DNA from: Asterella californica
Taxonomy: Eukaryota; Streptophyta; Marchantiopsida; Marchantiales; Aytoniaceae
Assembly (NCBI GenBank): GCA_036924285.1
Contig: JAYKYS010000009.1
Location: 14,446,001 to 14,510,000 of the forward strand
Reading direction: 5' to 3'
Length of the DNA stretch: 64,000 nt
The first letter of the stretch is position 1; every line of letters begins with the position of its first letter. Position numbers and translations under genes: made by a program. Shown here in pieces: positions 22,601 to 33,474 of the stretch. The notes under the pieces were generated by a model. It searched no databases. It was not told the origin of the DNA and was given only the letters and a program-made list of their open reading frames with translations.

Positions 22601-23204
22601 GGTCCACACAACCTATTTCCTCTGCTGAAAAAGAGAATGCTTTACCATGCTTCACTATCATCTGTTCAAACACTGTCTTCTCGACCTCAGTCAAGAGATC
22701 ACCCTCTCCTATCTGGAGCTCCTTCAATGTCTCCTCAGTAAACTGGTGCCCTACTTGTCTATGATCACGCAATATAGGCTCAGTCCGCACTAACTGTACT
22801 TGCTGCTGGGAGTTAGCAGGTAGTTGAGCTGCTACCGGTCTTACCTTTCTCAGTACAGATTTGTACTTCGCATGGACATCTGCTTCCTGAGGAAGTGCAC
22901 ACCAACAACTTGCATTTCTCCCTTCATTATTCTGCATCGGATGAGGAAGGAACATCAAGTATGTAGCAATCTCCTCATATATGCGTCGAGAGTGGATAGA
23001 GATCACCGTCACACTATTTTTCCCTTCTACCAATCTACTCACATTGTCTAACCAGCCGACAACTGACTGTACAGACATAAACTCTTCAAACAACCCAGAA
23101 ACCACTTCGTCTTCAGGTAGAACTCCTACACGCCACAACTCCGATATATGCTTCACCATCCATCTTTTTGTATTTTTCCCCATATCTCCAACTCTCGACT
23201 CCAC
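19699..23204 (-). pseudogene. pol: A2 copy 2 pol, broken in four places
   Basis: It covers the whole pol of family A2, colinear with element A pol. Visible parts: N-terminal region (23204-22900), RT (to about 21800), RNase H (TVDTSQKTIGWAIGQ near 21590), integrase HHCC (HDTLWAGHRG near 20920), core (DRGEL near 20540, GKSERGHP near 20440) and C-terminal module (RWFGPYVVLEV near 20000). In-frame stops lie at about 22318, 20554 and 20089, and a frameshift near 21450. The copy cannot make an intact product. It ends next to the polypurine tract of the 3' LTR. Confidence 0.92.
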
Positions 23205-23640
23205 CCATCTGCCTCAAACATCAGCAACCCAGACTGCCAACTCTGTACACTACATCTGTCTCCAGATCTTTGTACATGTCTCGTTTCCAACTCTGACGGG
23301 ATCTCAACAGTAGGTTCTACACCCCTGTCTTCCCGCTCTACAGGAGTGGACTGCGAAAACCTTACATCTCTTCGTCTGAGAATCTCTAAGGGTTTGTCGG
23401 TTCCGCTCATGTCTTGAGCGAACCGTCAAAAATTGTACTGAGTACCTGTCATGAGGACTCCGAACTCTGGCATAATGAGACCCATCATTCATCACCTTTG
23501 TTTCCATTCAAACAGCGGTGATGTATGGTTGGCCCAGTATGACAGGATAGGAGGCAGACGACTGTACAAAGAAATGCTGATCAACCTCTACATCTCCAAT
23601 CCTTACACGCATATTAGGACAAGCTCCGTATAACTCACCC
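23205..23640 (-). pseudogene. A2 copy 2 protease end, truncated
   Basis: Closely matches 1021-1320 of copy 1 (for example METKVMNDGSHYARVRS in the 23304-23507 frame). The homology ends at about 23640, inside the protease, where unrelated integrase sequence starts on the other strand. The gag half and 5' LTR of this copy are missing. Confidence 0.75.
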
Positions 23641-24415
23641 TTCTGATTATTTGCTGCTAGCAGCAACTACTATAAAGGATGATGCGACTATTGTAGTTGA
23701 GCTTTTGTACACTCGGATCATTAGTCGGTATGGGTGTCCGTTGGAGTTGGTGAGTGACCGAGGTACTCATTTCTTGAACAATATGATAGAAGAACTGACG
23801 GACTATTTTGGTATTAAACATCGGAAGACAACGTCGTATAATCTAAAAGCTAATGGACTAACGGAGAAGTCTAATGGAGTGTTATGCAAAATTCTGAATA
23901 AAGTGATAGTGAATCATGCATACGATCGAGATACAAAGTTACCAGTTGTTTTATGGGTGTTCCGAAATGCAGAAAAGATAACTATATGCCATACACCTTT
24001 TTTCTTAATGTACAACATTTACACAGATTATGTGAATTGAATTTGATGCACCTACTTATAGAGTTTTGTCTGAAGATAGATTGTCAGTGGAGGAGAGCCA
24101 GTTGTTAGGACTTAAGAGTCTTATGACACTTGAGGAAGATCGTGCAGAATCTAAACGGCTGACGGAAGCTATCCAAATGAAGCGGAAAAAGAAGCAAAAC
24201 AAGAAGATACGTAAGACAAATATCAAAGATGGATATCTAGTGCTGCTGTATGACAATAGGTTTGCTAAATTTCCAAGGAAGTTACGCTTACGCTGGATGG
24301 GTCCTGATAAAGTATCACGTCATTATAGTAATGGTTTTGTTTAGTTGGAAGATCTTGATGGGACTTTGTTAGCCACTCGAGTGAATGGATGAAGAATCAA
24401 GCGTTACAATTCTTG
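23641..24415 (+). pseudogene. pol: Family F integrase fragment
   Basis: Encodes the integrase core and C-terminus of a D-related element: RIISRYGCPLELVSDRGTHFLNN (second Asp), then KANGLTEKSNG (catalytic Glu), and a C-terminal LVLLYDNRFAKFPRKLRLRWMGP block. Frames break near 24040 and 24344, and in-frame stops follow. D integrase (40747-41598) is the closest relative in the window. It is cut on the left at the A2 junction. On the right a polypurine tract and an LTR follow in normal order. Confidence 0.85.
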
Positions 24416-24440
24416 AGTGTTTGCAAGATCGCTTCACAAT

Positions 24441-24454
24441 TGGGAAGAGGAGTA
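24441..24454 (+). other. Polypurine tract of F element
   Basis: TGGGAAGAGGAGTA immediately precedes the LTR start TGTGAAGCCTTGG. The D element has GGGGGGAGAAGTA in the same place. Confidence 0.75.
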
Positions 24455-26380
24455 TGTGAAGCCTTGGACTTTTATTTTTGTCAATAAAGAAGTAGAGTAG
24501 TTAGATAGATTACGAGATAGAATAGTTTTAGTTGTAGTATAGAGTTTCTTCACCAAAGTATTATGTTGAGTGAAAATGAATAAACTATGAAGTGTATATC
24601 TTGTATATGGTAGTTGGATTCTATAGACGAAGAGCGTTCCAAAGATATCTTTTCTGCTAAGAATGGACATCAGATGACGAAATTATGACCTCAAAAAGAA
24701 TGACTGAAGTAGAGTGACGACTAGGGCAACTTTGTCGATGAAAGGTCGGAGAGACTTTGCACGTGAGGAGTGAACGAGCAGAGATAAAAGAAAGTTTTGA
24801 ACATTTCACTTTTTACTGTTTCACTCACGTATTTCCTAGAGCGCCTCTGAGCTAAGAGTTGAGAATCGACGAAGTTGGACTTCGTCGAAGTCATTGAGAG
24901 CATCTACTTCATACGTCGGAGTTGGAAAGTGAGAATTTGTCAACATTTGCAGCAACAAGATCAAGGAACGACTTCAGTCCATGGTGTGTGAAGTATTGGC
25001 AAGGAGTTATAAACCTCCGAGCACACTGTAGAGTTCTTGAGTGGAGTCGCCTTATCAATTCTGGTGGAGTTGGATATGCAGAGACAGACCTACGATGACG
25101 AAGCAAAGGTACCACTCACATTGATGGAATTGATGAACTCGGTATACTTCAGACGCAAAGGTTGGTTGGAGGAGAAACACCAGTTGATGATGAAGTTGAC
25201 CGAAACTTCAAACGAAGTTAAGAGGTTGACCTTAGAGAAGGATGCACTGTTTCATGCGAAGTCTAAGAACAGGTAAAAACTTCGCATCGCAATCAGGACT
25301 TGGAGGTAAAGTTGAACTTGACGACTCCACGACTTCACGACATGAAGTCAGAGAGGGATAACTTGTGAGAAAAGGTGGTAGAAATGGAAGTGCAGGTTGC
25401 GAAGACTAAAGAAATGAAGACTTCGGCAGTATAAGAGGCAGCAGAACTTCGTGGTAGAGTTGACCGAGTATTGACTTCGTACTTCGCTACTGTGCTCAAT
25501 ACCTCAGAGAAGGAGCCACTAACGAGACTTTGCATCGAAATGATAGCAACAACAGATTCTTTGGAGAAGAGTAGGATAGTTAGAGTAGCCGAGATAATAG
25601 TTAAGGAGATGAAGGAGATTAAGGAGACAGTTAAGTTGTCATTACCAGCGTGAATATGGTCTCCACCAAATAAACGTAAGAGTAGTATAGCTAGGGAGTT
25701 ATAGTTAGGTAGAGTAAATACTTCCGTTCCATAAAACTAGAGGACCTTCATCTCCATGAGCACCATCTGCTTTATAAACAATTAGATACGTCATTTTCGA
25801 GCGAAGTTGTATATAAGTGTTTTGTTGTTCATTCTCGAGACCTCTTTGTGTTTGTTATTTTGGATTTCTATTTGTCCAAGTTTACAGAGCCATTGTGGGT
25901 TTGTCTTCTCCGGAGTTTTACTTACAAAGTTTCGTAGTTTGTTATGGTAGGAGTGAGATTGGATGACAAACTTACATCTGCAAACTTACATCTGCAACTA
26001 GAGTAAGAGTTTGAGGTGAAGTTTGAAGACAGACCAACTACTACGAAGTTTGTTTTGCTACGAAGTTTGTTTTGGAGCAAAGTTAGTTTGGACGAAGTGG
26101 TTATTTCTGGAGTTTCTTTGGTTGTAGTAGAACAACTTAGTTTGAAGATACTTAGCACTTATAGCGTTAGAGGCTACTTAGTAGCACTTCAACATTACTT
26201 ATTTGTGAAGACTTATTATCCCTGGCTCTGTATTCTTTGATGTATATTTGTTCTTGAGGTACTTGACATGTTTAGTATCTGTTATGTTTATTGTCAAGCT
26301 TTTCAACTCTATCTTGTTGGATAGACTTGAGTTTGAACTCCACCGAGAATGATTTCTGTCCGTGAGAATAAAAAACAACT
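24455..26380 (+). repeat. F 3' LTR, decayed
   Basis: Starts TGTGAAGCCTTGGA like the right end of the minus-strand F LTR at 33950, and the two share scattered homology (for example TTTAGTTGTAGT, GACGAAGAGC). It includes remnants of the LTR-encoded gene (25037-25276). A block near 26325-26370 (GAGTTTGAACTC...GTGAGAATAA) matches the D U5 region. The last part of U5 is not recognisable. Confidence 0.65.
25037..25276 (+). pseudogene. F LTR gene, coiled-coil fragment
   Basis: 79 codons (first codon non-ATG) that align with the minus-strand F copy near 30400 and with the D LTR gene: a VALSILVELDMQRQTYDD start, an AVYF/AELHF-like core with RRKGWLEEK, then a heptad-like KLTETSNEVKRLTLEKDAL. It is the start of the coiled-coil half. 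Stops follow, but parts of the frame can be traced to about 25640 (MTSYFATVLNTSEKE). Confidence 0.6.
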
Positions 26381-27127
26381 ATAAAGAATCACTTTTGTTA
26401 CTTGTTTACTATGTTTGGATGATATTTATTTACATCTATATGAGTTCGATTTAATATTACTACTTTCGAGCATCTTTTGGTTTTCTTATGTGTTACAATC
26501 TTGCTATAATTCTTAGAAAATCAGGATGTGCATCAAGTTGTACTAGAACTTGGTTTGTTTACAGATATGGATACAAAGTTTGGTCGAGTTTTGAAAGTTG
26601 TACATGTGAGAATGTCGCATTAGAGCATCTTTCAACTGTAACAAATAGTGTGGTGGTCAGATTGATGTGAAACAAGCATCACTAGAAAACAAGTCATGCT
26701 TCTAGTGAAATAAAGTTACTTTCAGTTAGACGATATAGAGCTGAGTATTACAAATGAAGCACAATAGAATCTATTTGTAGTGCAAATTTCTGCAACCCAT
26801 ACATACCCTTTGGGTCATAACAAGCTTTATCCTTGAGTTAAAAGAGTGCAAGGTCACATGTGCTAGAAGAATAGACATAGAAACCTTTGAGTTGAAAGAT
26901 CAAGATTTAGAGCCAACCTGTTCAAATTGTATACCTCTGCACAACCATGTACTCATTGTATTCTTAGACAAAAAATGACACTGTTTAGATTTTACGGAGC
27001 ACACACACTTCGACGTTTATTTATCGTAAGTAGCAGATATGCTCTATTAATGTATCTTGCGTCTTATGTCTGTTGATCATGTTATCCTCACGAGAATCTA
27101 CTCATGATCATAAGTAAATCTCCACTG
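26381..27127. other. Unassigned AT-rich stretch
   Basis: No coding similarity, LTR edge or RNA gene that I can support. Short frames such as 26488-26670 show no recognisable domain. The sequence is AT-rich and is probably the decayed end of the F LTR plus unknown repeat. Confidence 0.5.
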
Positions 27128-27180
27128 TGTCATGCTACGTGTCGTTTTATACGGTGAAACAAATCTCCAAAAAACATTTC
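27128..27180 (+). repeat. Start of a G-type LTR (fragment)
   Basis: TGTCATGCTACGTG followed by ACGGTGAAACAAATCTCCA parallels the LTR G start at 28391 (TGTCATACTATGTG...ACGGTGAAACAGGTCTCCA). Only about 50-80 bp can be aligned before the minus-strand RT fragment. Confidence 0.5.
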
Positions 27181-27840
27181 TACAAGAAGCTTCCCAAGCT
27201 GGGTTGATGATACCCTGCTCGAAGATCCAAAGTACTGAAGACCCTCACATCTCTCATTGCATCAAAGATCTCCTCAGGTGTCGACATGACATACTTATCG
27301 GACTTCGTCTGCCGATTGATAGGACGGTAGTCTCCACACATCCGTCTATCCAAGTAGTTGTCATACATATCTTTCTTTGCTGGCATAATTGTGGCAGATG
27401 CATACTCTCCTTGCGACATCTCCACCAACCCAGCCTTCAACAAGTCTTGAGTCCTACTCTGGATCAAGACTCTCTCGATGTCACTGTGTCTATAGAGACG
27501 TCGAAAGATTGGCGTGTCATTAGTCAAGTCGATCCATATACCAAGTCTCTTCAAAGTACACAAATCCTTCATACTAAAGACAAAACAATTCCTGTAGCTC
27601 TTCAGGAATCTCTGAACTCTTCGTCTCTCCTCTTCTATAAGCTTGGGTCCAATCTCTGGCTCCCAAGTATCCTCTGTCACCATGCTCGAGGTAGAAGACG
27701 AAGTCATTGACTGCTATCTTGTAGCCTCTGGAGTAGTTTCTTTTTGCTCACCACCAACAACCTCCACCGTCACTTTGCAAAAAACTGTTGCAGTCCTAGC
27801 TGCAAGCTCCACACTCTCTCCTATGACATCCCATGATGTC
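27180..27840 (-). pseudogene. pol: Reverse transcriptase N-terminal fragment
   Basis: The 27180-27707 frame has RT hallmarks of Ty3/gypsy: an upstream block (LKRLGIWIDLTNDTPIFRRLYR), MCGDYRPINRQTKSDKY (RT motif B-like) and FSTLDLRAGYHQ, which contains the first catalytic Asp. It ends just after this motif. The frame can be followed upstream to about 27840 past one stop. Sequence is distinct from families A, C and D, so this is a further gypsy lineage. It is opposite in strand to the flanking G pieces. Confidence 0.8.
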
Positions 27841-27844
27841 TAAG

Positions 27845-28370
27845 GATGACGAACTCCACATGCCTCGCCCCCAGCCTTTGTCTCCACCAAATCGCATTCG
27901 TATTCGCATAGTGTCTTAACGGCACTACGAATATTGAGAGGAGGATCTTATATAGACACAATAGAAGCTGAAAGAAACTCATCTCAAGAATAAAGACAAA
28001 TTTGACAAGACTCACAGGCTCCGACCAAACCCATACACTCTGGAGATTGGGCTTTGGTATATGACAATACTCTCATTTTCGAGGAGGTAGTTTTGTCCAT
28101 ATGTTGTCTTAGACGTGCATCAAAATGCTACTTATTCTTTATAAGAGCTTGATGATACACCTTTAAGACTTCTTGTTGTCGGTAAGCGTATCAAGTTGTT
28201 CAGAACGAGAAGAGAATCTGTTGAGCCAGTCAGTTTTTTGGAGTCAGAACAGATCATGGATACTGATGAAGATCTCTACCTAATGAAGACTTTGAAGACG
28301 TTGAAAGAAACGATGGCAACTTAGAGAGTCTTGAGAACTAGTGGAGGAGTTGGCACATATCGAAGGATGT
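27845..28370 (+). pseudogene. pol: G element integrase C-terminus, decayed
   Basis: DNA-level similarity to the 3' end of A2 pol (compare GAGAGGAGGATCTTATA here with the reverse complement near 20170, and GTATCAAGTTGTTCAGAACG with the A-family KRIKLFRRR coding). Many stops. It is followed in normal order by a polypurine tract and LTR G, so it is the remnant 3' end of a plus-strand A2-like element. Confidence 0.7.
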
Positions 28371-28390
28371 GGAGGTTTGGAGGGAGTGAA
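28371..28390 (+). other. Polypurine tract of G element
   Basis: GGAGGTTTGGAGGGAGTGAA precedes the LTR start TGTCATACTATG. Its counterpart in A2 copy 2 is GTTTGGAGGGGTGAA (minus strand, from about 19712). Confidence 0.75.
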
Positions 28391-29966
28391 TGTCATACTA
28401 TGTGATGTCTCGTACGGTGAAACAGGTCTCCAGAAAACACCCGAGTGACATTTCCACAAGAAACTACGCCGGAGCTTACCAAGCTAAGCAAGAGCTAAGC
28501 TAGGGCTGAGCAAGACAAGCTGCCCCCTAGCTTGAGTTAAAATATCACCTTGAAGAAGAGTGAAAGTATCAGAATGTAGAGCTCGTTGAGGATCGTGCCT
28601 TCAGTTGTGAGAAATAGTGTTCTATGTAATAGTTAGTGCAATTTATAAGTTATGAAAAATATGAAAGAGATAAATCTGTCAATTCTAGCTCGTGACTTGG
28701 ATCCATAATCTGAAGATACGAGTGCGTAGGTGTTAGTGAGTTATAGTTTTGGCTCTTCATTCTTTAAAAGTGGAGCTATACAGAAAAGTTGACGCAGAGA
28801 AAGTTAGTAAAGAATGAAGTAACTTCCTTTAAGTTTATGTATGAGTTTTAATTCTCTTTCTAACGGGAACAGAGGTCATCCTCAGTGGTAGAGGCGCCCA
28901 CCTAGGAAGAAGAGGTCTCAAAAGTTTTTATGTTTCTATATGTAACAACCAAGAGAAACACAATGTATTGGAAATAATAAATTAAGGATCATTCTCACGA
29001 AGATACAGTTAACAATTACACAAAATACAGTATTACAACGTCACAATGATAATTCTGGTAGTTTTTTATTATTCTCACGAAATAGAATGATGTCCGGATG
29101 AGAGTTTAAGTCTGATAAGAAATCAAACCCAAGCACAACCTGATAAATCAAATACAAACAACAATGAAATAGTTCTTGATCAGGGATCCTTCCAACAATA
29201 TAAATAAATAATTCGAGAAGACAGACATATGAACAAATGAAGATAGCAAAATACTGCTGAAATGTTACTAGTCTTCTTCTGAAAAGAAAAATACAGACTT
29301 CACATCAAGATTCAAAGAATAAGTCCCTACTCTTCCTAAGAAGTGTTTTTCCAACTAAATCCTCACTCTTAAAGACCCCACTTATTTGAAAAAGGCATTC
29401 TCAAGAAGAAGCCACCATCTTCGAAACGCTTCTTATAATTTAACTTATTCTCTTCCACTTTACAGTAACTAATATGTTCTCAGATCCTCGAAATGTCCTT
29501 CATTCAAATGCTACGAAGACTCTCTTCGCCGAAGTCCGACTTCAGAGGTCTGCATCAATCAGATTTACTCCTGCGACAGCAAACTACGTCTTTCGTAGAT
29601 AATTGTCTTCGCCCACATCATTCACACTCTCACTCCGCAACCTTGCATAATCAAAAATTAACTAACAAAGACTGAAAATATGAAAAAGATATAATGTTTG
29701 AGAATTGCATCGCTTATATAGTCTGTTGTCTGAAGATGGCAGATCTTATGTCCTACAAAGAAAAGATTACATCTATAACGTTGAATCACGTCTCCGCATT
29801 TGGCAGAACCGAAGTCTCACCACTACTTAACTGAAATGTCCTACCTATACTCCATAACGTAAACTTAACTGTCTCCCTAACTTCTTTCAAATCTCGTATA
29901 ATTCTCTCAGCTATCCTAACTACTCTGCTCTTCGTCGAAGGATCTGATGTTGTTGTCATCTCGTCT

Positions 29967-30457
29967 CTAAGTTGCGTGAGAAGCTCTTTTTCCTGTCGCG
30001 TCTAACTCATTGATGAAGTACGAAGTCATCACTTCCTCCATCTTCACCCCAAGTCCTTCTGCCTTCTCTTCTGTAGTTGTCTTCGCCTGTTGAGCTTTCG
30101 TTATCTCCTCATCCTTCGTGGCCAACTGCTCAAACATAACATCCTTTTCTGACTTCAGGTCATAGAAACGTGAAGTCATAAGGTTAAGCTTTGCTTGCCA
30201 ATCCTGCATCTCCTTGGAAGCCTTCACCTGATCTTCGGACTTCACGACCACCAGAGCTTCGCGCTCCAGTGTCAACCTCTTCACTTCGTTTGAAGAGACC
30301 GCTAGCTTCTTCATCAAAGCATCCTTCTCCTCGATCCATCCTTGTCTTCCGAAGTGCACTGCGTTGAGAAGATCGTATAGAGACAAAGACTTCTGAGTTT
30401 TCTTCTCATAAACATGTCGTTGCATGTCTAACTGTGCTATGATAGATAGCGCTATCG
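29967..30457 (-). pseudogene. F LTR gene, C-terminal coiled-coil half
   Basis: After the B LTR insertion point, the minus frame continues TIALSIIAQLDMQRHVYEKKTQ..., then LLNAVHFGRQGWIEEKDALMKKL and a long charged heptad-like region to about residue 150 of this piece. It aligns along its length with the C-terminal part of the D LTR gene (ILRLLEDNKEDYEKEVQRK..., AELHFSRGTWQQEK...). The apparent start inside the B LTR is an artefact. The function is unknown; the fold is predicted to be mainly coiled coil. Confidence 0.7.
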
Positions 30458-32274
30458 TGTCGGATATTACGTGAAGGATGTCCAAGAAAACGCGAGGTTC
30501 CTGGCTGTGGAGATGTTGTGTGCCGAACAAAGACAAGACAGAGAAGAACAACCACGAAAACGAACGCGCAATATATACCAACTCCAAATGTATGTACACT
30601 GTCGGTTCTTTCTCCCAAGAGCACAAAACTGAGGAACAGACCAGAGCAATCTGTAACCTGCTTCAAAAGCCCCTAAAAGCAACCCTTGAATCACAACCCT
30701 GACCCAAAACCACCGAAGCGTAGCTCAAAGCAAGAGAAACTTTCCTTTGCTAACAAACAGAGCCACAGCAGTATCACGCGATCCAAACCCAAGTCCAAAC
30801 CACATCCATGTATAAGCTCTTAGCTAAAGCTAGCTACCACAAGCTGTATACAGCCAACCAGAACTCTAACGAACTCAAAAGAGCAAAACCCGTAGCGAAG
30901 AAACCGAAAAAGGTCTATCTGTGGACTTCCTCCTTTCGCTGAACGGACTTCAGATGTCGATAGGATCTCCTCCGCTGACTCCGTTAACCCAAGAAAACTT
31001 CAGATCCAACTCCCAACAGCCGAGATATCGTCGATTTTCGGTCGCAGGTGACCGAACCTTCAAAAATTCCTCCTTGCGGCTCAAAATTGCACACACCGCA
31101 CAAACGGATCGTCTAAACTGATATCTGTCTTCTCTGGCAGGTAGATCTGGCTACCTTGAAGACAACAACAAGACTCCAAACAAGCCGTTTGGAGTTCCCC
31201 TTGCAAATCCACACGAGAAATTTGATCGCAGGTTGTAAAAAACTGACGTAAATCAGCTCCCTGCGGCTCAAACTTGCTCACCACACCGAAACCAACAATC
31301 CAATCCACACACGGTCTTCTCCTATGAGTAGATGAAGACTCCCTATCGCGTAGGCACCAAGAACAAAGAGCTTGGCTCACCGATCGCGAAGAACAACCCA
31401 ATCTCATGTCGCAGGCGAACGAAAATCTGATGTAAGCGCTTCCCTGCGAGCCAATTTCACTCACAACTACCAAATCATCCGATGAAAACTCGTATCGTTT
31501 TCAATTTCCTGTAGAACTCGGTGTTCTGATCCCGATGGAACCAAGGACAGCAAGTTTGGACTCCGAAACGGTCCGAACGGTCCAATTCTCCTTCACAAGT
31601 AACTGAAATCTCTAAATCTGCTTCCTGCTGCGTCTCAATTTCACTCAGTACGCACACCCCGATCCATCTCTTCCCAAACCGTTTGAACCAGTGCGTAGCT
31701 TGCACAGATTTGAACCCAACGACGCCTTGCGCGCTTGCATTGGACTCCTAAATCTCCCGAACCGTCCGTTGACAAGTCGCAGGCGCAAGCTAGTCCCTAA
31801 GCTGCTCCCTTGTTACAGTCTCTGTACGTACGAAGTTCACCCTGAATTATCAGAAGCAGGCCCCTTGCGTCTTTGATATAACGCCTGAAGCCTCAAATAC
31901 CCAGTCAGCAAGTAACTAGGGGCCTAGCTTGATTTTGCTTTCTTTCGAATCGCATAACTTCTTCTCTAGATGTCCAAACGAAGTAAACAAGATGCCCATG
32001 GAAAGCTGACAACGAGCTCTATCCATCTATGCGATAAAAGTGAAGATCCGAAGTTGAGCCAAAAGCTCGTAAGCTGGGACCTAGCTTGTTTTCTCCATCT
32101 TTCGAGTCTTGTAACTTCTTCACTAGACGTCCAAACGAAGTAAACAAGATGCCTATGGAAAGCTGACAATGAGCTCTATCCATCTATGCGATAAAAGCGA
32201 AGATCTGAAAATGGTGCCAAAAGCCCGTAAGCTGGGGCCTAGCTTGTCTTCTCATGAGTGACTTTGGAGCGACA
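30458..32274 (-). mobile_element. B LTR (minus), probably solo
   Basis: 1,817 bp; minus strand starts TGTCGCTCCAAAGTC and ends ATATCCGACA. It matches the truncated B LTR at 5546-7016. The F gene reads on both sides (32275-33474 and 29967-30457), so the element is an insertion in that gene. I see no internal element sequence. A target duplication is not obvious, so loss at one edge is possible. Confidence 0.75.
31920..32246. repeat. 158-bp tandem repeat at the B LTR start
   Basis: Two units of about 158 bp, each starting GCCTAGCTTG or ACCTAGCTTG (31922, 32079, with a third start at 32237), with TCCAAACGAAGTAAACAAGA and TCCATCTATGCGATAAAAG in each. They are about 90% alike and lie in U3, near the LTR start. 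Confidence 0.8.
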
Positions 32275-33474
32275 AGCATCAAAGTTTGAATTTCAGGTAG
32301 AAGCCGGTCCACGACACGACAACGCCGTGCCACTGAGAACTCCAATTTCTTCTCGAACATACTAAGCTCCCTTCCCATAGTCGGATCTCTTGGTGGCGAA
32401 GTGATGATTTCGTCTTGTCCACGTGAAGTCCAAAGTGCTTCCTGAGGAGGTTCCAGAAATGTAGTTCCCGAAGGTACTCTCCTTAGAACAAACTCTTCCT
32501 GGTCCGCGTTCGTTCGACTTCCTCCTGGACGTGATTCCCCAACAATCTCCACTGAAGAAGATCTTGCACGAGTTTGAACATCTTCGGCTCCTTCGTCCGA
32601 AGTCGTCGTCGTCGTCCTCCTCGCTTTCTTCTTCTGTCTCGAGGTTGCACCACCCGAGGTTCCTGCATCTGCCATCTTCCTCTTCGTCCGGATACTAGGT
32701 CCCGTCGAAGTCACTGGAGTCGTCATCTCTTCTCTCCCAGGAGTCGGCTGCATCAAAAGTTCATCTTCGAACGTCGTTCTCTGTCCGAACTTCTCCTCCT
32801 CTTTCGGAGTTAAAAACTTCATGTCCCGGTAGAAGACTGCTGCGAAGGTCGCGAAGTACATCGACCCGTCATCCTCGAATGTACTATATAACTTCTGAAC
32901 ATGCTCATGAAAGATCTTCGCCCAATACGCCTTCTTTCCTTCGAAGATCTGCTCAATAAAATGTACCTGCCAATTGGTCAGATACGAAATCCGTTGCGGC
33001 TTGAAGATGATATTCAGCGCAATCGCGACATCTCTCTTGAATTGATCGATGTAACTGTGTACTTTGAATCCGTTCGACCCCACCGACATCGCCGAGAATA
33101 ACTCGCTGTACTTCGCCACCTCGAAGACGGCTTGCAGGTGCTGTCGTAAAGAAGGTCACACGATCTTCCTACGTCGTCGATTCTCAAGACAAAGCTCCAA
33201 TGCGTAGAGTCCAGTTGGGTGGTCTTACCCGAAGATCGTCAGAAGGGTGTCCTTTGCAGACGAGAATCTCCTGCACCAGCTCCGAAGAGATCACCCCCAG
33301 TTCTCCACTAGGAACGCCATCCTCATCGTCTCCAAACGATCCTGATATTGGCTGGAGTTCGGCCTCTTTGTTGCAATGGTCTTCAGCTTCGGCTTCCGCG
33401 ACGTCTGCATCTCTCGCATCTGGGTAATTGAAGTCCAAAGTTCTTTGCCTCCTCAGTACGAAGTTCTTCTTCAC
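32275..33474 (-). pseudogene. F LTR gene, N-terminal domain and linker
   Basis: Two frames joined by a shift near 33150. The first (33474-33184) holds ELVQEILVCKGHPSDDLRVRPPNWT, matching KFISQIRMCEDHGGNELYARPGNWT of the D LTR gene. The second (from 33119) holds AKYSELFSAM, ISYLTNWQVHFIEQIFEGKKAYWAKIFHEHVQKL, matching TTYLSTWKVCFFEHLFAGRRAYWAKIFHDEVQRL of D. A Thr/Arg-rich basic linker follows (RKKKARR-like). The shared pattern of aromatic residues over about 200 residues, despite low overall identity, shows a conserved domain. It is broken by the shift and by the B LTR. Confidence 0.75.

Noticed and set aside
26488..26670. Short Cys-rich frame as a possible small peptide gene
   Set aside because: No signal peptide, no conserved pattern and no second copy; it lies in decayed repeat.
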